From contig CAVOKQ010000016.1 in NCBI GenBank assembly GCA_963696545.1, forward strand, positions 124,001 through 188,000: a stretch of 64,000 nucleotides of DNA. The letters are read 5' to 3'. Origin of the DNA: RPQJ01 sp963696545 (lineage in GTDB: Bacteria > Pseudomonadota > Gammaproteobacteria > Steroidobacterales > Steroidobacteraceae). Under the pieces are notes generated by a model, which saw only the letters and a list, made by a program, of their open reading frames with translations, was not told the origin of the DNA and did not search any database. Positions 17,318-25,596 of the stretch are shown here, one piece after another. The stretch's first letter is position 1. The number at the start of each line of letters is the position of its first letter. A program made the translations under genes and the position numbers.

Positions 17318-19075
17318 TCACATCGCCTCCGGTGCGGAGACGCCGAGCAGACCGAGCCCGTTGCGGATGACCTGCCGCAGTCCCTGGATCAGCGTCAGCC
17401 GAGCATCGCGAAGTTCCGCGTCGTCGACCAGGAACTGGTGCGCGTTGTAGTACGTGTGGAAGTCGTTTGCGACTTCGCGCAGGTAGTGCACCAGCGCATG
17501 CGGAGCGCGCTGCACCGCGGCCATCTCGACCACCTCGGGAAACCGGCTGATCGACGCGAGCAGTGCCTGTTCGTGCGGCTCGACGAGGCGGGCCAGCGAC
17601 GCCCGGCCATGCGCGGCATCGTACGCAAGGCCCTTCTCCCGCATCTGGCGCAGAACGCTGCAGACGCGAGCGTGGGCGTACTGGATGTAATAGACCGGGT
17701 TCTCGTTCGAGCGCGACGTCGCGAGCTGCATGTCGAAGTCTAGGTGCTGGTCGTTGCTGCGCATCACGTAGAAGAAGCGCGCGGCGTCGTTACCGACCTC
17801 GCGGCGCAACTCCCGCAGCGTGATGAACTCGCCCGACCGCGTGGACATCTGCACCTTCTCGCCGCCGCGATACAGCGTCACGAACTGCACCAGGCGCACC
17901 TCCAGCGACTCGCCCGGCTCGCCCATCGCGACCAGGCCCGCGCGCACGCGCGCGATGTAGCCGTGGTGATCCGCGCCGAGCACGTCGAGCAGCTGCTCGA
18001 AGCCACGCTCGCGTTTCTGCAGGTGATACGCGATGTCGGAGGCGAAGTAGGTCTTGATGCCGTTCTCGCGCACGACGACGCGGTCCTTCTCGTCGCCGAA
18101 GTCGGTCGCACGGAACCACTGCGCGCCGTCCTTCTCGTAGACGACACCGTTGTTGCGCAGTCGATCGAGCGCGCGGTCGATCGCGCCGCCGTCGGCGAGG
18201 CTGCGCTCCGAGAACCACTCGTCGTAGCGGACGCCGAACTCCTCGAGGTCCTGCCGGATGTCGGCGAGGATGTCCGTGAGCGCGATGTCGAACGCCTTGC
18301 GGAAACCGTCGGCGCCCAGCAGTTCGCGGGCGCGGGCGATCACCGCATCGATATAGATGTCCTTGTCGCCGGCGGGCGCGTCGGGTGGCAGGTCGCGGAA
18401 GACGTCGGCCGCTGGGCGGACCAGCGTGCGGCCGGCCTGCTCGACGAGCTTGTCCGAGATCGGGTGCAGGTAGTCACCACGGTAGCCGTTGCTCGGGAAC
18501 GGGAACTGCTCACCGAAGCACTCGAGGTAACGGAGCCATACGCTCGCGGCGAGGATCTCCATCTGCCGGCCCGCGTCGTTCACGTAGTACTCGCGGTGCA
18601 CCTTGAAGCCCGTGGCGTCGAGCAGGTTCGCGAGCGTGGCCCCGAATGCCGCATGACGGCCATGGCCGACATGCAGCGGCCCGGTCGGATTCGCCGAGAC
18701 GAACTCGACGATCACGCGCTGGCCCGCGCCGAGCTGGCTGCGACCGTAGGCCGCACCCTGTTCGGTGACGCGGAGCAACTCATGGTGAAACGCCGCCGGC
18801 GCCAGGAAGAAGTTGATGAAGCCGGGGCCCGCGATCTCGACCTTTGCGACGACCTCGCTCTTCGGCAGCGCGTCGATGATTGCCTGCGCGACATCCCTTG
18901 GCTTGCGCTTTGCCGCCCTGGCGAGCTGCATCGCCGCGTTGGTGGCGAAATCGCCATGATTCGTGTCACGTGTCCGCTCGATGGTGGGCGCAACGGCGGC
19001 GCCGTCAGGCACCCGCAACTCGGCGGGCAGTGCGGCGAGCGCGTCGCGCACCAGGTTTTCTATCAGGTATTTCAA
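17318..19075 (-). CDS. argS: Arginyl-tRNA synthetase
   Basis: 585 residues, the usual ArgS length. Class I aminoacyl-tRNA synthetase charging tRNA-Arg in the cytoplasm. An N-terminal Add-1 domain is followed by the HIGH box as HVGH (135-138, within PTGPLHVGHGRHAA), and the KMSK region reads GGEKVQMSTRSGEFITL, the MSTRSG form typical of ArgS. The C-terminal DALR anticodon domain ends with LIQGLRQVIRNGLGLLGV. First gene of an argS-SPOR unit. The 180 bases upstream separate it from the divergent toxin-antitoxin pair. Confidence 0.97.
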   Translation of the reverse strand: MKYLIENLVRDALAALPAELRVPDGAAVAPTIERTRDTNHGDFATNAAMQLARAAKRKPRDVAQAIIDALPKSEVVAKVEIAGPGFINFFLAPAAFHHELLRVTEQGAAYGRSQLGAGQRVIVEFVSANPTGPLHVGHGRHAAFGATLANLLDATGFKVHREYYVNDAGRQMEILAASVWLRYLECFGEQFPFPSNGYRGDYLHPISDKLVEQAGRTLVRPAADVFRDLPPDAPAGDKDIYIDAVIARARELLGADGFRKAFDIALTDILADIRQDLEEFGVRYDEWFSERSLADGGAIDRALDRLRNNGVVYEKDGAQWFRATDFGDEKDRVVVRENGIKTYFASDIAYHLQKRERGFEQLLDVLGADHHGYIARVRAGLVAMGEPGESLEVRLVQFVTLYRGGEKVQMSTRSGEFITLRELRREVGNDAARFFYVMRSNDQHLDFDMQLATSRSNENPVYYIQYAHARVCSVLRQMREKGLAYDAAHGRASLARLVEPHEQALLASISRFPEVVEMAAVQRAPHALVHYLREVANDFHTYYNAHQFLVDDAELRDARLTLIQGLRQVIRNGLGLLGVSAPEAM

Positions 19076-19239
19076 GGTGTTGCCGCCGGGAGTCTGGCCC
19101 GCGAGGGCGGTCAGTCTAGGGAATTCCGGGCGTGGAAGCGAGTGTCAAGAGCGGGCCGGTGCGCCGCCCCGTCAACGTCGCCTCGGGTGCCGGCATCGGT
19201 GAGCGACTTGTGCCTGCGGATGCGTCGCGCTAGACTTTC

Positions 19240-19268
19240 AATCAGTCTGATTAACAATGATTAAGGCC
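19240..19268. promoter_or_regulatory. Probable antitoxin operator
   Basis: AATCAG-T-CTGATT (19240-19252) is a perfect dyad directly upstream of the antitoxin, and TGATTA recurs as a direct repeat (19248-19253 and 19258-19263). RHH antitoxins usually repress their own promoter through such half-sites. The stretch is AT-rich in a GC-rich background. Confidence 0.45.
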
Positions 19269-19541
19269 ATGAATACCCGGGTCGTTACCGCGCATCTGCC
19301 GAGTGAACTGGCCGAGAAGCTGGACGGACTCGCCGGCGAGCTCGACCGGCCGCGAGGGTGGTTGGTGAAGGAAGCCGTCGAGGCCTACGTCGGGCTGGCC
19401 GAGGAGCGGCGACGCGAGACACTTGCTGCACTCAAGGATGTGGAAAGCGGACGAGTCGTAGACCATGCTGAAGTGGAGGCATGGGCATCCACGCTGGCCC
19501 GGCCGAAGAGGTCGAGGACTCGTGTGAAGCGCGCCGGATAG
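19257..19541 (+). CDS. Ribbon-helix-helix antitoxin
   Basis: 94 residues from ATG 19257 (an in-frame ATG at 19269, giving MNTRVVTAHLP, is equally plausible). The start NTRVVTAHLPSELAEKLDGLA is a ribbon-helix-helix (CopG/ParD-type) DNA-binding and dimerisation unit: one strand and two helices including RPRGWLVKEAVEAYV. The Arg/Lys-rich C-terminal tail would wrap the toxin. The toxin gene starts 4 bases later. It is expected to repress its own operon via the dyad at 19240-19252. Confidence 0.85.
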   Translation: MIKAMNTRVVTAHLPSELAEKLDGLAGELDRPRGWLVKEAVEAYVGLAEERRRETLAALKDVESGRVVDHAEVEAWASTLARPKRSRTRVKRAG

Positions 19542-19545
19542 TGCG

Positions 19546-19821
19546 ATGACGTTGCGCTGGACGCTTGCGGCGTATGGGGACCTGCAGCGAATCCACGAGT
19601 TCCTCGAGCCGATCGATGCTGCCGCTGCGGTCCGCTCCGTGGGCGCGGTCGTCGCCAGGGTCAGGCGAATCCCATTGCAACCGAGGTTGGGAGAACGTGT
19701 CGGCGGATTCAAAGACCGCGAGGTTCGTCGCGTGCTCGTGAAGCGCTACGAGATTCGCTACGAGCTGGCGGGCTCCGACATCTACGTGCTGCGGATCTTC
19801 CACACGCGCGAGGATCGCTAG
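19546..19821 (+). CDS. ParE/RelE-family toxin
   Basis: 91 residues. Typical ParE/RelE layout: LRWTLAAYGDLQRIHEFL helix pair at the start, then R-rich strands (REVRRVLVKRYEIRYELAG) and the family-ending LRIFHTREDR. ParE members poison DNA gyrase and RelE members cleave mRNA on the ribosome; the sequence resembles the ParE side, but target choice is not certain. It is 4 bases behind the RHH antitoxin, forming a complete type II pair between argS and priA. Confidence 0.87.
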   Translation: MTLRWTLAAYGDLQRIHEFLEPIDAAAAVRSVGAVVARVRRIPLQPRLGERVGGFKDREVRRVLVKRYEIRYELAGSDIYVLRIFHTREDR

Positions 19822-19858
19822 GGACTGCCTCGCCAGGGCCGAAACTCACGGGCCCGGA

Positions 19859-22060
19859 TCAGAACAGCTCGAGCGGATCGACGTCCAGCGACCAGCGCAC
19901 CTTGCGGACTTCGGGCAGATCCTCGATGGCTGGCAGCCAGCGCGAGAACAGTCGCTGCAGCGGTGAGTGCGTCGCCGCGTGCAACAGCAGTTGCGCGCGA
20001 TAGTGACCGGCGCGGCGCTCCATCGGCGCGGCCGCCGGGCCCAGCACCTCGACGTCCCGGCTGGCCATCGCTTCGGCAAGTTCGCGGGCGCGATCGAGAA
20101 ACTCGATCGGTGTCTCCCGACGCGCCGCCTCGGCACGCAACACGGCCACGCGAGCGAACGGCGGCCAGCGCGCCTGGCGTCGCTCCTCGAGCGCGGCGGA
20201 CGCAAACGCGTCGTAGCCGCCCGACACCAGTTGTGCGAGCAACGGGTGCTCCGGATACTCCGTCTGGATCAGCACTTCGCCGGGTCGCTCCGCGCGACCC
20301 GCGCGCCCGGCCACCTGCACGATCGTCTGCGCGAGCCGCTCGCTCGCGCGGAAGTCCGTCCCGAACAAGCCCTGGTCCGCGTTCAGCACGACGACGAGGC
20401 TCACGTCCGGAAAGTGATGCCCCTTGGTCAGCATCTGCGTGCCCACGAGGATCCGCACTTCACCGCGCGTCACGCGATCCAATGCTTCCTCGAGCGCGCC
20501 GCGGCGGCGTACCGCGTCACGATCGATCCGCTCGAGCGGCACATCCGGAAACAGCCTCGCGAGCGTTTCTTCCATCCGCTCGGTGCCCTGTCCGACCGGC
20601 TTCACGACTTCGCTGCAGTTCGGGCAGTGCTCCGGCACGCGCTGCTCGGTGCCGCAGTGATGGCAGTGCAGCCGGTGTTCGCGCTGGTGCACGGTGAGGC
20701 GCGCGTCGCAGCGCGGGCAGGGCGCGACCCAGCCGCACGAAGGGCAGAACAGCGACGGCGCATAGCCGCGCCTGTTCAGGTACAGCAGCACCTGTCCGCC
20801 GGCGTCGAGGTGTCGCTTCACCGCCAGCACGGTCGGCGTCGCGATGCCCTGCGTTTCAGCGTGCTTGCGCAGGTCGATCAGGTGCAGCGCGGGTTGCGAC
20901 GCACCGGCAGTTCGATTCGGCAGGCCGAGCAGCGTCGCCTTGCCCGAGCGCACTCGCTCGAGGCTTTCGAGCGACGGGGTCGCTGAGCCAAGCACGACCG
21001 GAATGCCGAGCCGCTGTGCGCGCACGAGCGCAAGATCGCGCGCGGAATACCGGAAGCCTTCCTGCTGCTTGTAGGAAGAGTCGTGTTCCTCGTCGACGAC
21101 GATCAGTCCCGGCCTCGAGAGCGGCGCGAAAATCGCGGAACGCGTGCCGATCACGACCGGTGCAGCACCACTGCGCGCGGCGCGCCAGGCTCGCAATCGT
21201 TCCTGGTCGGCGAGCGACGAATGCAGCACGGCGAGCGGCACATCGAACCGCGCGGCGAAGCGGGCGACGAGCTGCGGCGTCAGCGCGATTTCGGGCACCA
21301 GCACCAGCGCCTGCTCGCCGCGTGCGACCACCGCCTCGATCGCGCGCAGGTACACCTCGGTCTTGCCGCTGCCGGTGACGCCGTGCAGCAGGAACGGTGC
21401 GAAACCGCCGTGGGCACCGATGATGGCGTCGATCGCATGGCGCTGCTCGGGCGTCGGGTCCAGTCCTTGCGCCGTCCGGACCTCGGCACGTGGCGGCGGA
21501 GGATCGTTTACGCGCAACCGCAATACCCAGCCACGCTTTTCGAGCTCGCGGACATGGTCGCGCCAGCGATGCGAGAGCGCGCCCAGTTCAGCTGCATCGG
21601 CGCCGTCGCGCGCGCGCAGGAATTCAGCGACTCCAAGCAGCCGGTTCGCACGCGCCGGCAACGGCGGCAGCTGGCCGGTGCGCGCCGCGGCGCTCAGCGT
21701 CCAGCGCTCCGAGGTCTCGTGCAGCGCCGCCCCGGCTCGCAATGGAGCGGGCAACGCGGCGGCGATCACCTCGCCGGGCGGGTGACGGTAGTAGTCCGCC
21801 GACCACTTGAGCAGGTCGAGCAGCAGCGGGTCGAACACCGGCTCGTCGTCGATAAGCCCATGGGCAGCCTTCAGTTTCGAGTCCGGCAATTCCGAGTGGT
21901 CGCGCGTCTCGACCAGCACGCCGACCACGCGACGGCGACCGAACGGCACCCACAGCCGAACCCCGGGACGCAGCGCATCGGGGTCGACCTGCGCGGGCGC
22001 GCGGTAGTCGAAAAGTCGCCGCAATGGCGCGTCGATGGCGATGGCGAGAAGGTTGCTCAC
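19859..22060 (-). CDS. priA: Primosomal replication restart helicase PriA
   Basis: 733 residues from a GTG at 22060. 3'-5' helicase that recognises stalled forks and reloads DnaB. N-terminal 3'BD begins LAIAIDAPLRRLFDYRAP. Walker A GVTGSGKT is at 227-234 and the DEEH box at 323-326 (VVDEEHDSSYKQQ). Four zinc-binding CxxC-type pairs sit at C439/C442, C448/C451, C466/C469 and C479/C482. Length and motif order match E. coli PriA. It converges with the toxin-antitoxin pair, 37 bases apart, and has an upstream region with DnaA-box-like sequences. Confidence 0.97.
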   Translation of the reverse strand: MSNLLAIAIDAPLRRLFDYRAPAQVDPDALRPGVRLWVPFGRRRVVGVLVETRDHSELPDSKLKAAHGLIDDEPVFDPLLLDLLKWSADYYRHPPGEVIAAALPAPLRAGAALHETSERWTLSAAARTGQLPPLPARANRLLGVAEFLRARDGADAAELGALSHRWRDHVRELEKRGWVLRLRVNDPPPPRAEVRTAQGLDPTPEQRHAIDAIIGAHGGFAPFLLHGVTGSGKTEVYLRAIEAVVARGEQALVLVPEIALTPQLVARFAARFDVPLAVLHSSLADQERLRAWRAARSGAAPVVIGTRSAIFAPLSRPGLIVVDEEHDSSYKQQEGFRYSARDLALVRAQRLGIPVVLGSATPSLESLERVRSGKATLLGLPNRTAGASQPALHLIDLRKHAETQGIATPTVLAVKRHLDAGGQVLLYLNRRGYAPSLFCPSCGWVAPCPRCDARLTVHQREHRLHCHHCGTEQRVPEHCPNCSEVVKPVGQGTERMEETLARLFPDVPLERIDRDAVRRRGALEEALDRVTRGEVRILVGTQMLTKGHHFPDVSLVVVLNADQGLFGTDFRASERLAQTIVQVAGRAGRAERPGEVLIQTEYPEHPLLAQLVSGGYDAFASAALEERRQARWPPFARVAVLRAEAARRETPIEFLDRARELAEAMASRDVEVLGPAAAPMERRAGHYRAQLLLHAATHSPLQRLFSRWLPAIEDLPEVRKVRWSLDVDPLELF

Positions 22061-22082
22061 GCGGGTTGGCGATTATGTGAAG

Positions 22083-22117
22083 TTATCCACCGAGGCTGTG
22101 GAAAAGTCTGTGGATGT
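22083..22117. promoter_or_regulatory. DnaA-box-like cluster upstream of priA
   Basis: Three near matches to the 9-mer TTATNCACA or its complement in 35 bases: TTATCCACC (22083-22091), TGTGGAAAA (22097-22105) and TGTGGATGT (22109-22117). Each has one or two mismatches. Could be DnaA-responsive control of priA; there is no AT-rich unwinding element or dnaA gene here, so this is not an origin. Confidence 0.35.
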
Positions 22118-22189
22118 CGTGCGGGTTTAGCGTCCAAGTGCCGGTTCTGCCGGCGACTTTTGGTTTCTGGTCAGAAAATCGCCGGACTA

Positions 22190-22209
22190 TGATTAAGCAA
22201 TGATAATCA
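22190..22209. repeat. AT-rich dyad resembling the antitoxin operator
   Basis: TGATTA-N8-TAATCA. The string TGATTAAGCAATGATAATCA closely resembles TGATTAACAATGATTAAG at the RHH antitoxin start (19248 onward). No antitoxin gene follows; a 25-codon frame from ATG 22200 has no family resemblance. Confidence 0.3.
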
Positions 22210-22487
22210 ACGACTTGTGCAGTGCCGCAGAAACTTCGGTGGACTCGGTCCAGATCGCTGGGCCCGTTCGGCGGTAGTCCGCGAGACGTGCCCCGGCGGC
22301 CAGTGCAAATCTTCGTCAGCAGTTTGCGTCAACCGATTGGCCCGGCTCGCGTTTTGGTCAGGGTGGACCATTCGGCAACCAACCCGGAGTGCGCGAGTCT
22401 ACGCCGATGGCGGGCTTTGCTAGTCTCGAAACGCGGAGCCGGCGGCGCGCTGGCTCGGGCGTTCGACACGCGGGCGGGGAGGCTTGG

Positions 22488-23036
22488 TTGGAGCAATCGG
22501 TCGAGCTGAACCGCTTCCTGGCCGGGGTCGAGCGACGGGCGTTCAGGATCGCCGCGATGGCGCTGCGCGACCGCGAGGACGCGCTCGACGTGGTGCAGGT
22601 CGCGATGCTCCGGCTCGCGCAGGGCTACGCGCGGCGCCCGGGCGACGAGTGGAAGCCGCTGTTCTACCGGATCCTCTACAACGCGATCCACGACTGCCGG
22701 AGGCGACGAGCTGTTCGCTCCAGGCTGTTCGGCTGGCTGCCCGGACGTCGTGCGGACGAGGAATCCGCAGCGGAGGCCGAGGATCCGCTGGCTCGCGTGG
22801 CCGACGGCGCTCCCGATCCGGTGCGGCGCCTGATGGCCGGCGAGGCGATCGACCGGCTCGTGCGCGCGCTCGAGTCGTTGCCGGCGCGTCAACAGCAAGC
22901 CTTCGCACTGCGTTGTCTGGAGGGAATGGACGTCGCGGAGACCGCCGCAGCGATGGGGTGCTCCGAGGGCAGCGTCAAGACGCATTACTTTCGCGCATTG
23001 CAGGCGCTGCGCGAACGACTGGGCGAGGTGTGGTGA
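22488..23036 (+). CDS. ECF-type RNA polymerase sigma factor
   Basis: 182 residues, starting at TTG 22488 because GGGGAGG (22476-22482) is correctly placed; homologues of this type also begin at xEQSVELNRFLAGVERRAF. Region 2: REDALDVVQVAMLRLAQ and the WKPLFYRILYNAIHDCRRR core. Region 4: ALESLPARQQQAFALRCLEG and a helix-turn-helix with AETAAAMGCSEGSVKTHY. It would direct RNA polymerase to a small regulon. First of four genes whose starts and stops all overlap, so it is made together with the probable anti-sigma and DUF3106 proteins. Confidence 0.9.
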   Translation: MEQSVELNRFLAGVERRAFRIAAMALRDREDALDVVQVAMLRLAQGYARRPGDEWKPLFYRILYNAIHDCRRRRAVRSRLFGWLPGRRADEESAAEAEDPLARVADGAPDPVRRLMAGEAIDRLVRALESLPARQQQAFALRCLEGMDVAETAAAMGCSEGSVKTHYFRALQALRERLGEVW

Positions 23037-23431
23037 TGGAACACGACGTGGAACGTCATGAGCAAACCAGGCGACGGGCGCGCGAAGTATTCGACGCGAG
23101 CGTCGAGTCGTTGGACGACGAAGCGCGCACGCGGTTGTGCCGCGCGCGATACGAAGCCGTGTCGGCGGCGGAACGCCGTACGACTCGTACAGCGTGGCGC
23201 ACATGGGCTCCAGTGGCGGCAATGGCATCCACCGCGATCGTCGCGGTGCTGCTGTGGCGTGCACAGGAGCACGGCTCTCCGGCAACGGTCGCGGACGGTT
23301 CCAGCGACGCAGCGATCGCGGATGTCGAGCTGCTCGCGGATGGCGAGGACCTGGAGCTGGTCGAGAACGATCTCGAGTTCTACGAATGGCTCGACGCCGC
23401 AGGACTCGACGCACAGGGAAGCGCCGGATGA
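23036..23431 (+). CDS. Probable membrane anti-sigma factor (DUF3619-like)
   Basis: 131 residues; ATG overlaps the sigma stop (TGATG at 23034-23038). The N-terminal ~50 residues hold a helical segment (RREVFDAS-like, ESLDDEARTRLCRARYEAV) similar to DUF3619 proteins found beside such sigma factors. One transmembrane helix lies at about 61-77 (WAPVAAMASTAIVAVLLW). An acidic tail (ELLADGEDLELVENDLEFYE) would be periplasmic. Position and topology suggest it holds the sigma factor inactive; no zinc motif is present. Confidence 0.65.
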   Translation: MEHDVERHEQTRRRAREVFDASVESLDDEARTRLCRARYEAVSAAERRTTRTAWRTWAPVAAMASTAIVAVLLWRAQEHGSPATVADGSSDAAIADVELLADGEDLELVENDLEFYEWLDAAGLDAQGSAG

Positions 23432-23694
23432 GGCAGTGCTGGATCGAAGGCGCCCTCGTGTCGGCACTTCTTGCGGCGCCGATGGTCGCGCGCTCGGGCG
23501 ACCAGCCCGTGCCCGCGTTGCCCGACGACGAATTCCTCGAGTACCTGGGCTCGTGGGACGGCGACGACGCGGACTGGCTGGTGGTGAAGGCACCGGAAGC
23601 CAGCGCTCCGAGTTCACCGGCCCGCGCCGATCGAGGCGCGAAGGACAGCAAGCGCGCGGGCGATCATGCGCCTGCGCAGGAGCAGAGCAGATGA
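23428..23694 (+). CDS. Small exported protein of the sigma-factor operon
   Basis: 88 residues; start overlaps the previous stop (ATGA at 23428). Signal-peptide-like start (MRQCWIEGALVSALLAAPMVARS), then a short acidic segment (DDEFLEYLGSWDGDDADWL) and a disordered Lys/Arg/Ala-rich tail. The FLEYLGxWDG motif recurs in small genes between such sigma factors and DUF3106 genes, though no function is known. Its stop overlaps the DUF3106 start. Confidence 0.7.
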   Translation: MRQCWIEGALVSALLAAPMVARSGDQPVPALPDDEFLEYLGSWDGDDADWLVVKAPEASAPSSPARADRGAKDSKRAGDHAPAQEQSR

Positions 23695-24227
23695 AGACCT
23701 GGATTGCGGCAGTGATAACCAGCCTGGCGCTCGCGGCGCCGATGTATGCCGGCGCGCAGGACCGGAACGCGAACCCGCCAGGCGTGACGTGGCAGCAGCT
23801 GTCGCCGGAGCAACAGCAGGTACTCGGGCGCTTCCAGCAGCGCTGGGCGCAGTTGCCGCCGGCCCGCCAGCAGGCGCTGGCGCGCGGCGCGGAGCGCTGG
23901 AAGACGATGACGCCGGAGCAGCGCGCGCAGGCGGAGCAGCGGTTCAAGCGCTGGCGCGAGCTGCCGCCCGGCGAGCGTGAGCGCCTGCGCCACCGCTGGC
24001 AGGAGTTCAAGAAATTGCCGCCGGACGAGCAGCAGCGGTTGCGCCAGGCATTCCGCCGCTACAACGAGTTGCCACCGGAGCAGCGTGAACAGCTGCGCGA
24101 GCGGTGGCGGCAGATGACGCCGGAACAGCGCCAGCAGATGCGCCAGCGCATGCAGCAGATGACGCCCGAGCAGCGCCAGCAGTTCCGCCGGCAGATGCAG
24201 AACGCTGGCAAGGCTCCGGGCACCTGA
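23691..24227 (+). CDS. DUF3106 repeat protein, exported
   Basis: 178 residues; start overlaps the previous stop (ATGA at 23691). Signal peptide 1-23 (MKTWIAAVITSLALAAPMYAGA). The mature part is almost entirely a 14-15-residue repeat of the form LPPEQREQLRERWRQ or MTPEQRQQMRQRMQQ, about nine units, the hallmark of DUF3106. Each unit is an amphipathic charged helix, so a rod or coiled periplasmic protein is likely. It is related in look to Spy/CpxP-type LTxxQ stress chaperones, and may be the envelope output or sensor of the sigma operon; this is inference. Confidence 0.85.
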   Translation: MKTWIAAVITSLALAAPMYAGAQDRNANPPGVTWQQLSPEQQQVLGRFQQRWAQLPPARQQALARGAERWKTMTPEQRAQAEQRFKRWRELPPGERERLRHRWQEFKKLPPDEQQRLRQAFRRYNELPPEQREQLRERWRQMTPEQRQQMRQRMQQMTPEQRQQFRRQMQNAGKAPGT

Positions 24228-24339
24228 CGCTATCGCGGCAAGTGCGCGAACGCTGCGATTTCAAATATCATCGAGCGGACGGTGCCGCCGGCGATTCACG
24301 CAGCCGTTGCGAATTGAGGCACAGCGTCAGCGAGGCCCA

Positions 24340-25596
24340 ATGAGCAGATTCGACCCGATCCAGTCGTTTGCCAACCTCCGCCATGAGTTCGGCGAGCACG
24401 GCGGCGTGAACATGTCGGTCGAGGCCAGCACCACGTTCACGGTGATCAACCCGACGACGATGCCCGAGATCTTCCAGGGTCACCTCGGGCCGGACGTCGG
24501 CGGTTGTTACCTGTATGGGCGTCACTTCAATCCGACGGTCTACGTGCTCGGACGCCAGATCGCGGCTTACGAGGGCGCGGCGGCGGGCTACTGCACCGCA
24601 AGCGGCCTTGCAGCCATCGCTGCCACGATCATGCAGCTCTGCGACACGGGCGACCACGTGGTGGCGAGCCGGACCGTCTACGGCGGCACGTTTGCGCTGC
24701 TGCGTGACTACCTGCCGGCGAAAGCCGGCGTACAGACGACGTTCGTGGACGTCTCGGACCTTGCCGCGGTCGAGGCCGCGTTCACGCCGCGCACCCGCAT
24801 CCTCTACTGCGAGTCGATGTCGAACCCGACGCTGCGGGTCGCCGACATCCCGAAGCTGGCCGGGATTGCGCATCGGCACCGGGCGATGCTGGTCGTGGAC
24901 AACACGTTCACGCCGTTGATCGTCGCGCCGATCATGTTCGGTGCCGACGTCGTCGTGCACAGCCTCACCAAGTTCATGAATGGCGCGAGCGACCACATCG
25001 CCGGAGCCGTCTGTGGATCAACCGAATTCATCATGAAGCTGATGGACCTGCACACCGGGTCGCTGATGCTGCTGGGCCCGACGATGGATCCGCAGGTCGC
25101 GTTCGACATCAGCCTGCGACTGCCGCACCTCGGGCTGCGCATGGCGGAGCACAGCCGCAGGGCCCACGTCATTGCATCGCGACTCAGCGAGCTCGCGCTG
25201 CCGGTCAACTATCCGGGCCTGGCGACGCATCCGGACCACGCGCTGCTGGCCGGCATCGGCAACCCGGACTTCGGGCATGGCGGGCTGCTGACGCTGGATC
25301 TCGGGACTCGCGAGCGTGCGTTCGAGTTCATGGGCCTGCTGCAGAACGAGCAGCGATTCGGCCTGATGGCGGTGAGCCTGGGGTACAGCGAGACGTTGAT
25401 GTCGTGCTCGGCATCGTCGACCAGCAGCGAGATGCCCGAGGACGAACTCGAGAAGGCGGGCATCCTGCCCGGCCTGGTGCGGATGTCGATCGGCTACACG
25501 GGGTCGCTGGAGCAGCGCTGGTCGCAGCTGCGATCAGTGCTGCAGCAGATGGGCCTGACGGGTCGCGCTGCCGCGCAAGCCCCGGTCAGGCCTTGA
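24340..25596 (+). CDS. Cys/Met metabolism PLP-dependent enzyme (cystathionine gamma-synthase family)
   Basis: 418 residues from ATG 24340 (open upstream to 24307). Fold-type I PLP enzyme of the trans-sulfuration family: GCYLYGRHFNPTVYVLGRQIA binding loop near 55-75, VVDNTF near 185-190, and the PLP lysine K211 in HSLTKFMNGASDH. SNPTLRVADI near 161 is typical of cystathionine synthases/lyases and methionine gamma-lyase. Activity (synthase or gamma-lyase) cannot be decided. Its 3' end overlaps the convergent pntB gene by 11 bases. Confidence 0.87.
   Translation: MSRFDPIQSFANLRHEFGEHGGVNMSVEASTTFTVINPTTMPEIFQGHLGPDVGGCYLYGRHFNPTVYVLGRQIAAYEGAAAGYCTASGLAAIAATIMQLCDTGDHVVASRTVYGGTFALLRDYLPAKAGVQTTFVDVSDLAAVEAAFTPRTRILYCESMSNPTLRVADIPKLAGIAHRHRAMLVVDNTFTPLIVAPIMFGADVVVHSLTKFMNGASDHIAGAVCGSTEFIMKLMDLHTGSLMLLGPTMDPQVAFDISLRLPHLGLRMAEHSRRAHVIASRLSELALPVNYPGLATHPDHALLAGIGNPDFGHGGLLTLDLGTRERAFEFMGLLQNEQRFGLMAVSLGYSETLMSCSASSTSSEMPEDELEKAGILPGLVRMSIGYTGSLEQRWSQLRSVLQQMGLTGRAAAQAPVRP

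Larger units (their letters stand above)
22061..22487. other. Intergenic region between priA and sigma-factor operon
   Basis: 427 bases between divergent genes. It holds a cluster of DnaA-box-like sequences next to priA, an imperfect hairpin around 22150-22185 (CCGGCGAcTTTT against AAAATCGCCGG), an AT-rich dyad at 22190-22209, and otherwise no recognisable gene. The sigma-factor frame is open back to 22389, but the codons before 22488 look untranslated. No confident -35/-10 pair was found. Confidence 0.5.

Noticed and set aside
17744..19264. 506-codon plus-strand frame
   Set aside because: Antisense to argS; composition is a GC-rich shadow.
22083..22117. Replication origin
   Set aside because: Only near-match DnaA boxes, no AT-rich unwinding region, no dnaA/dnaN or gidA neighbours.
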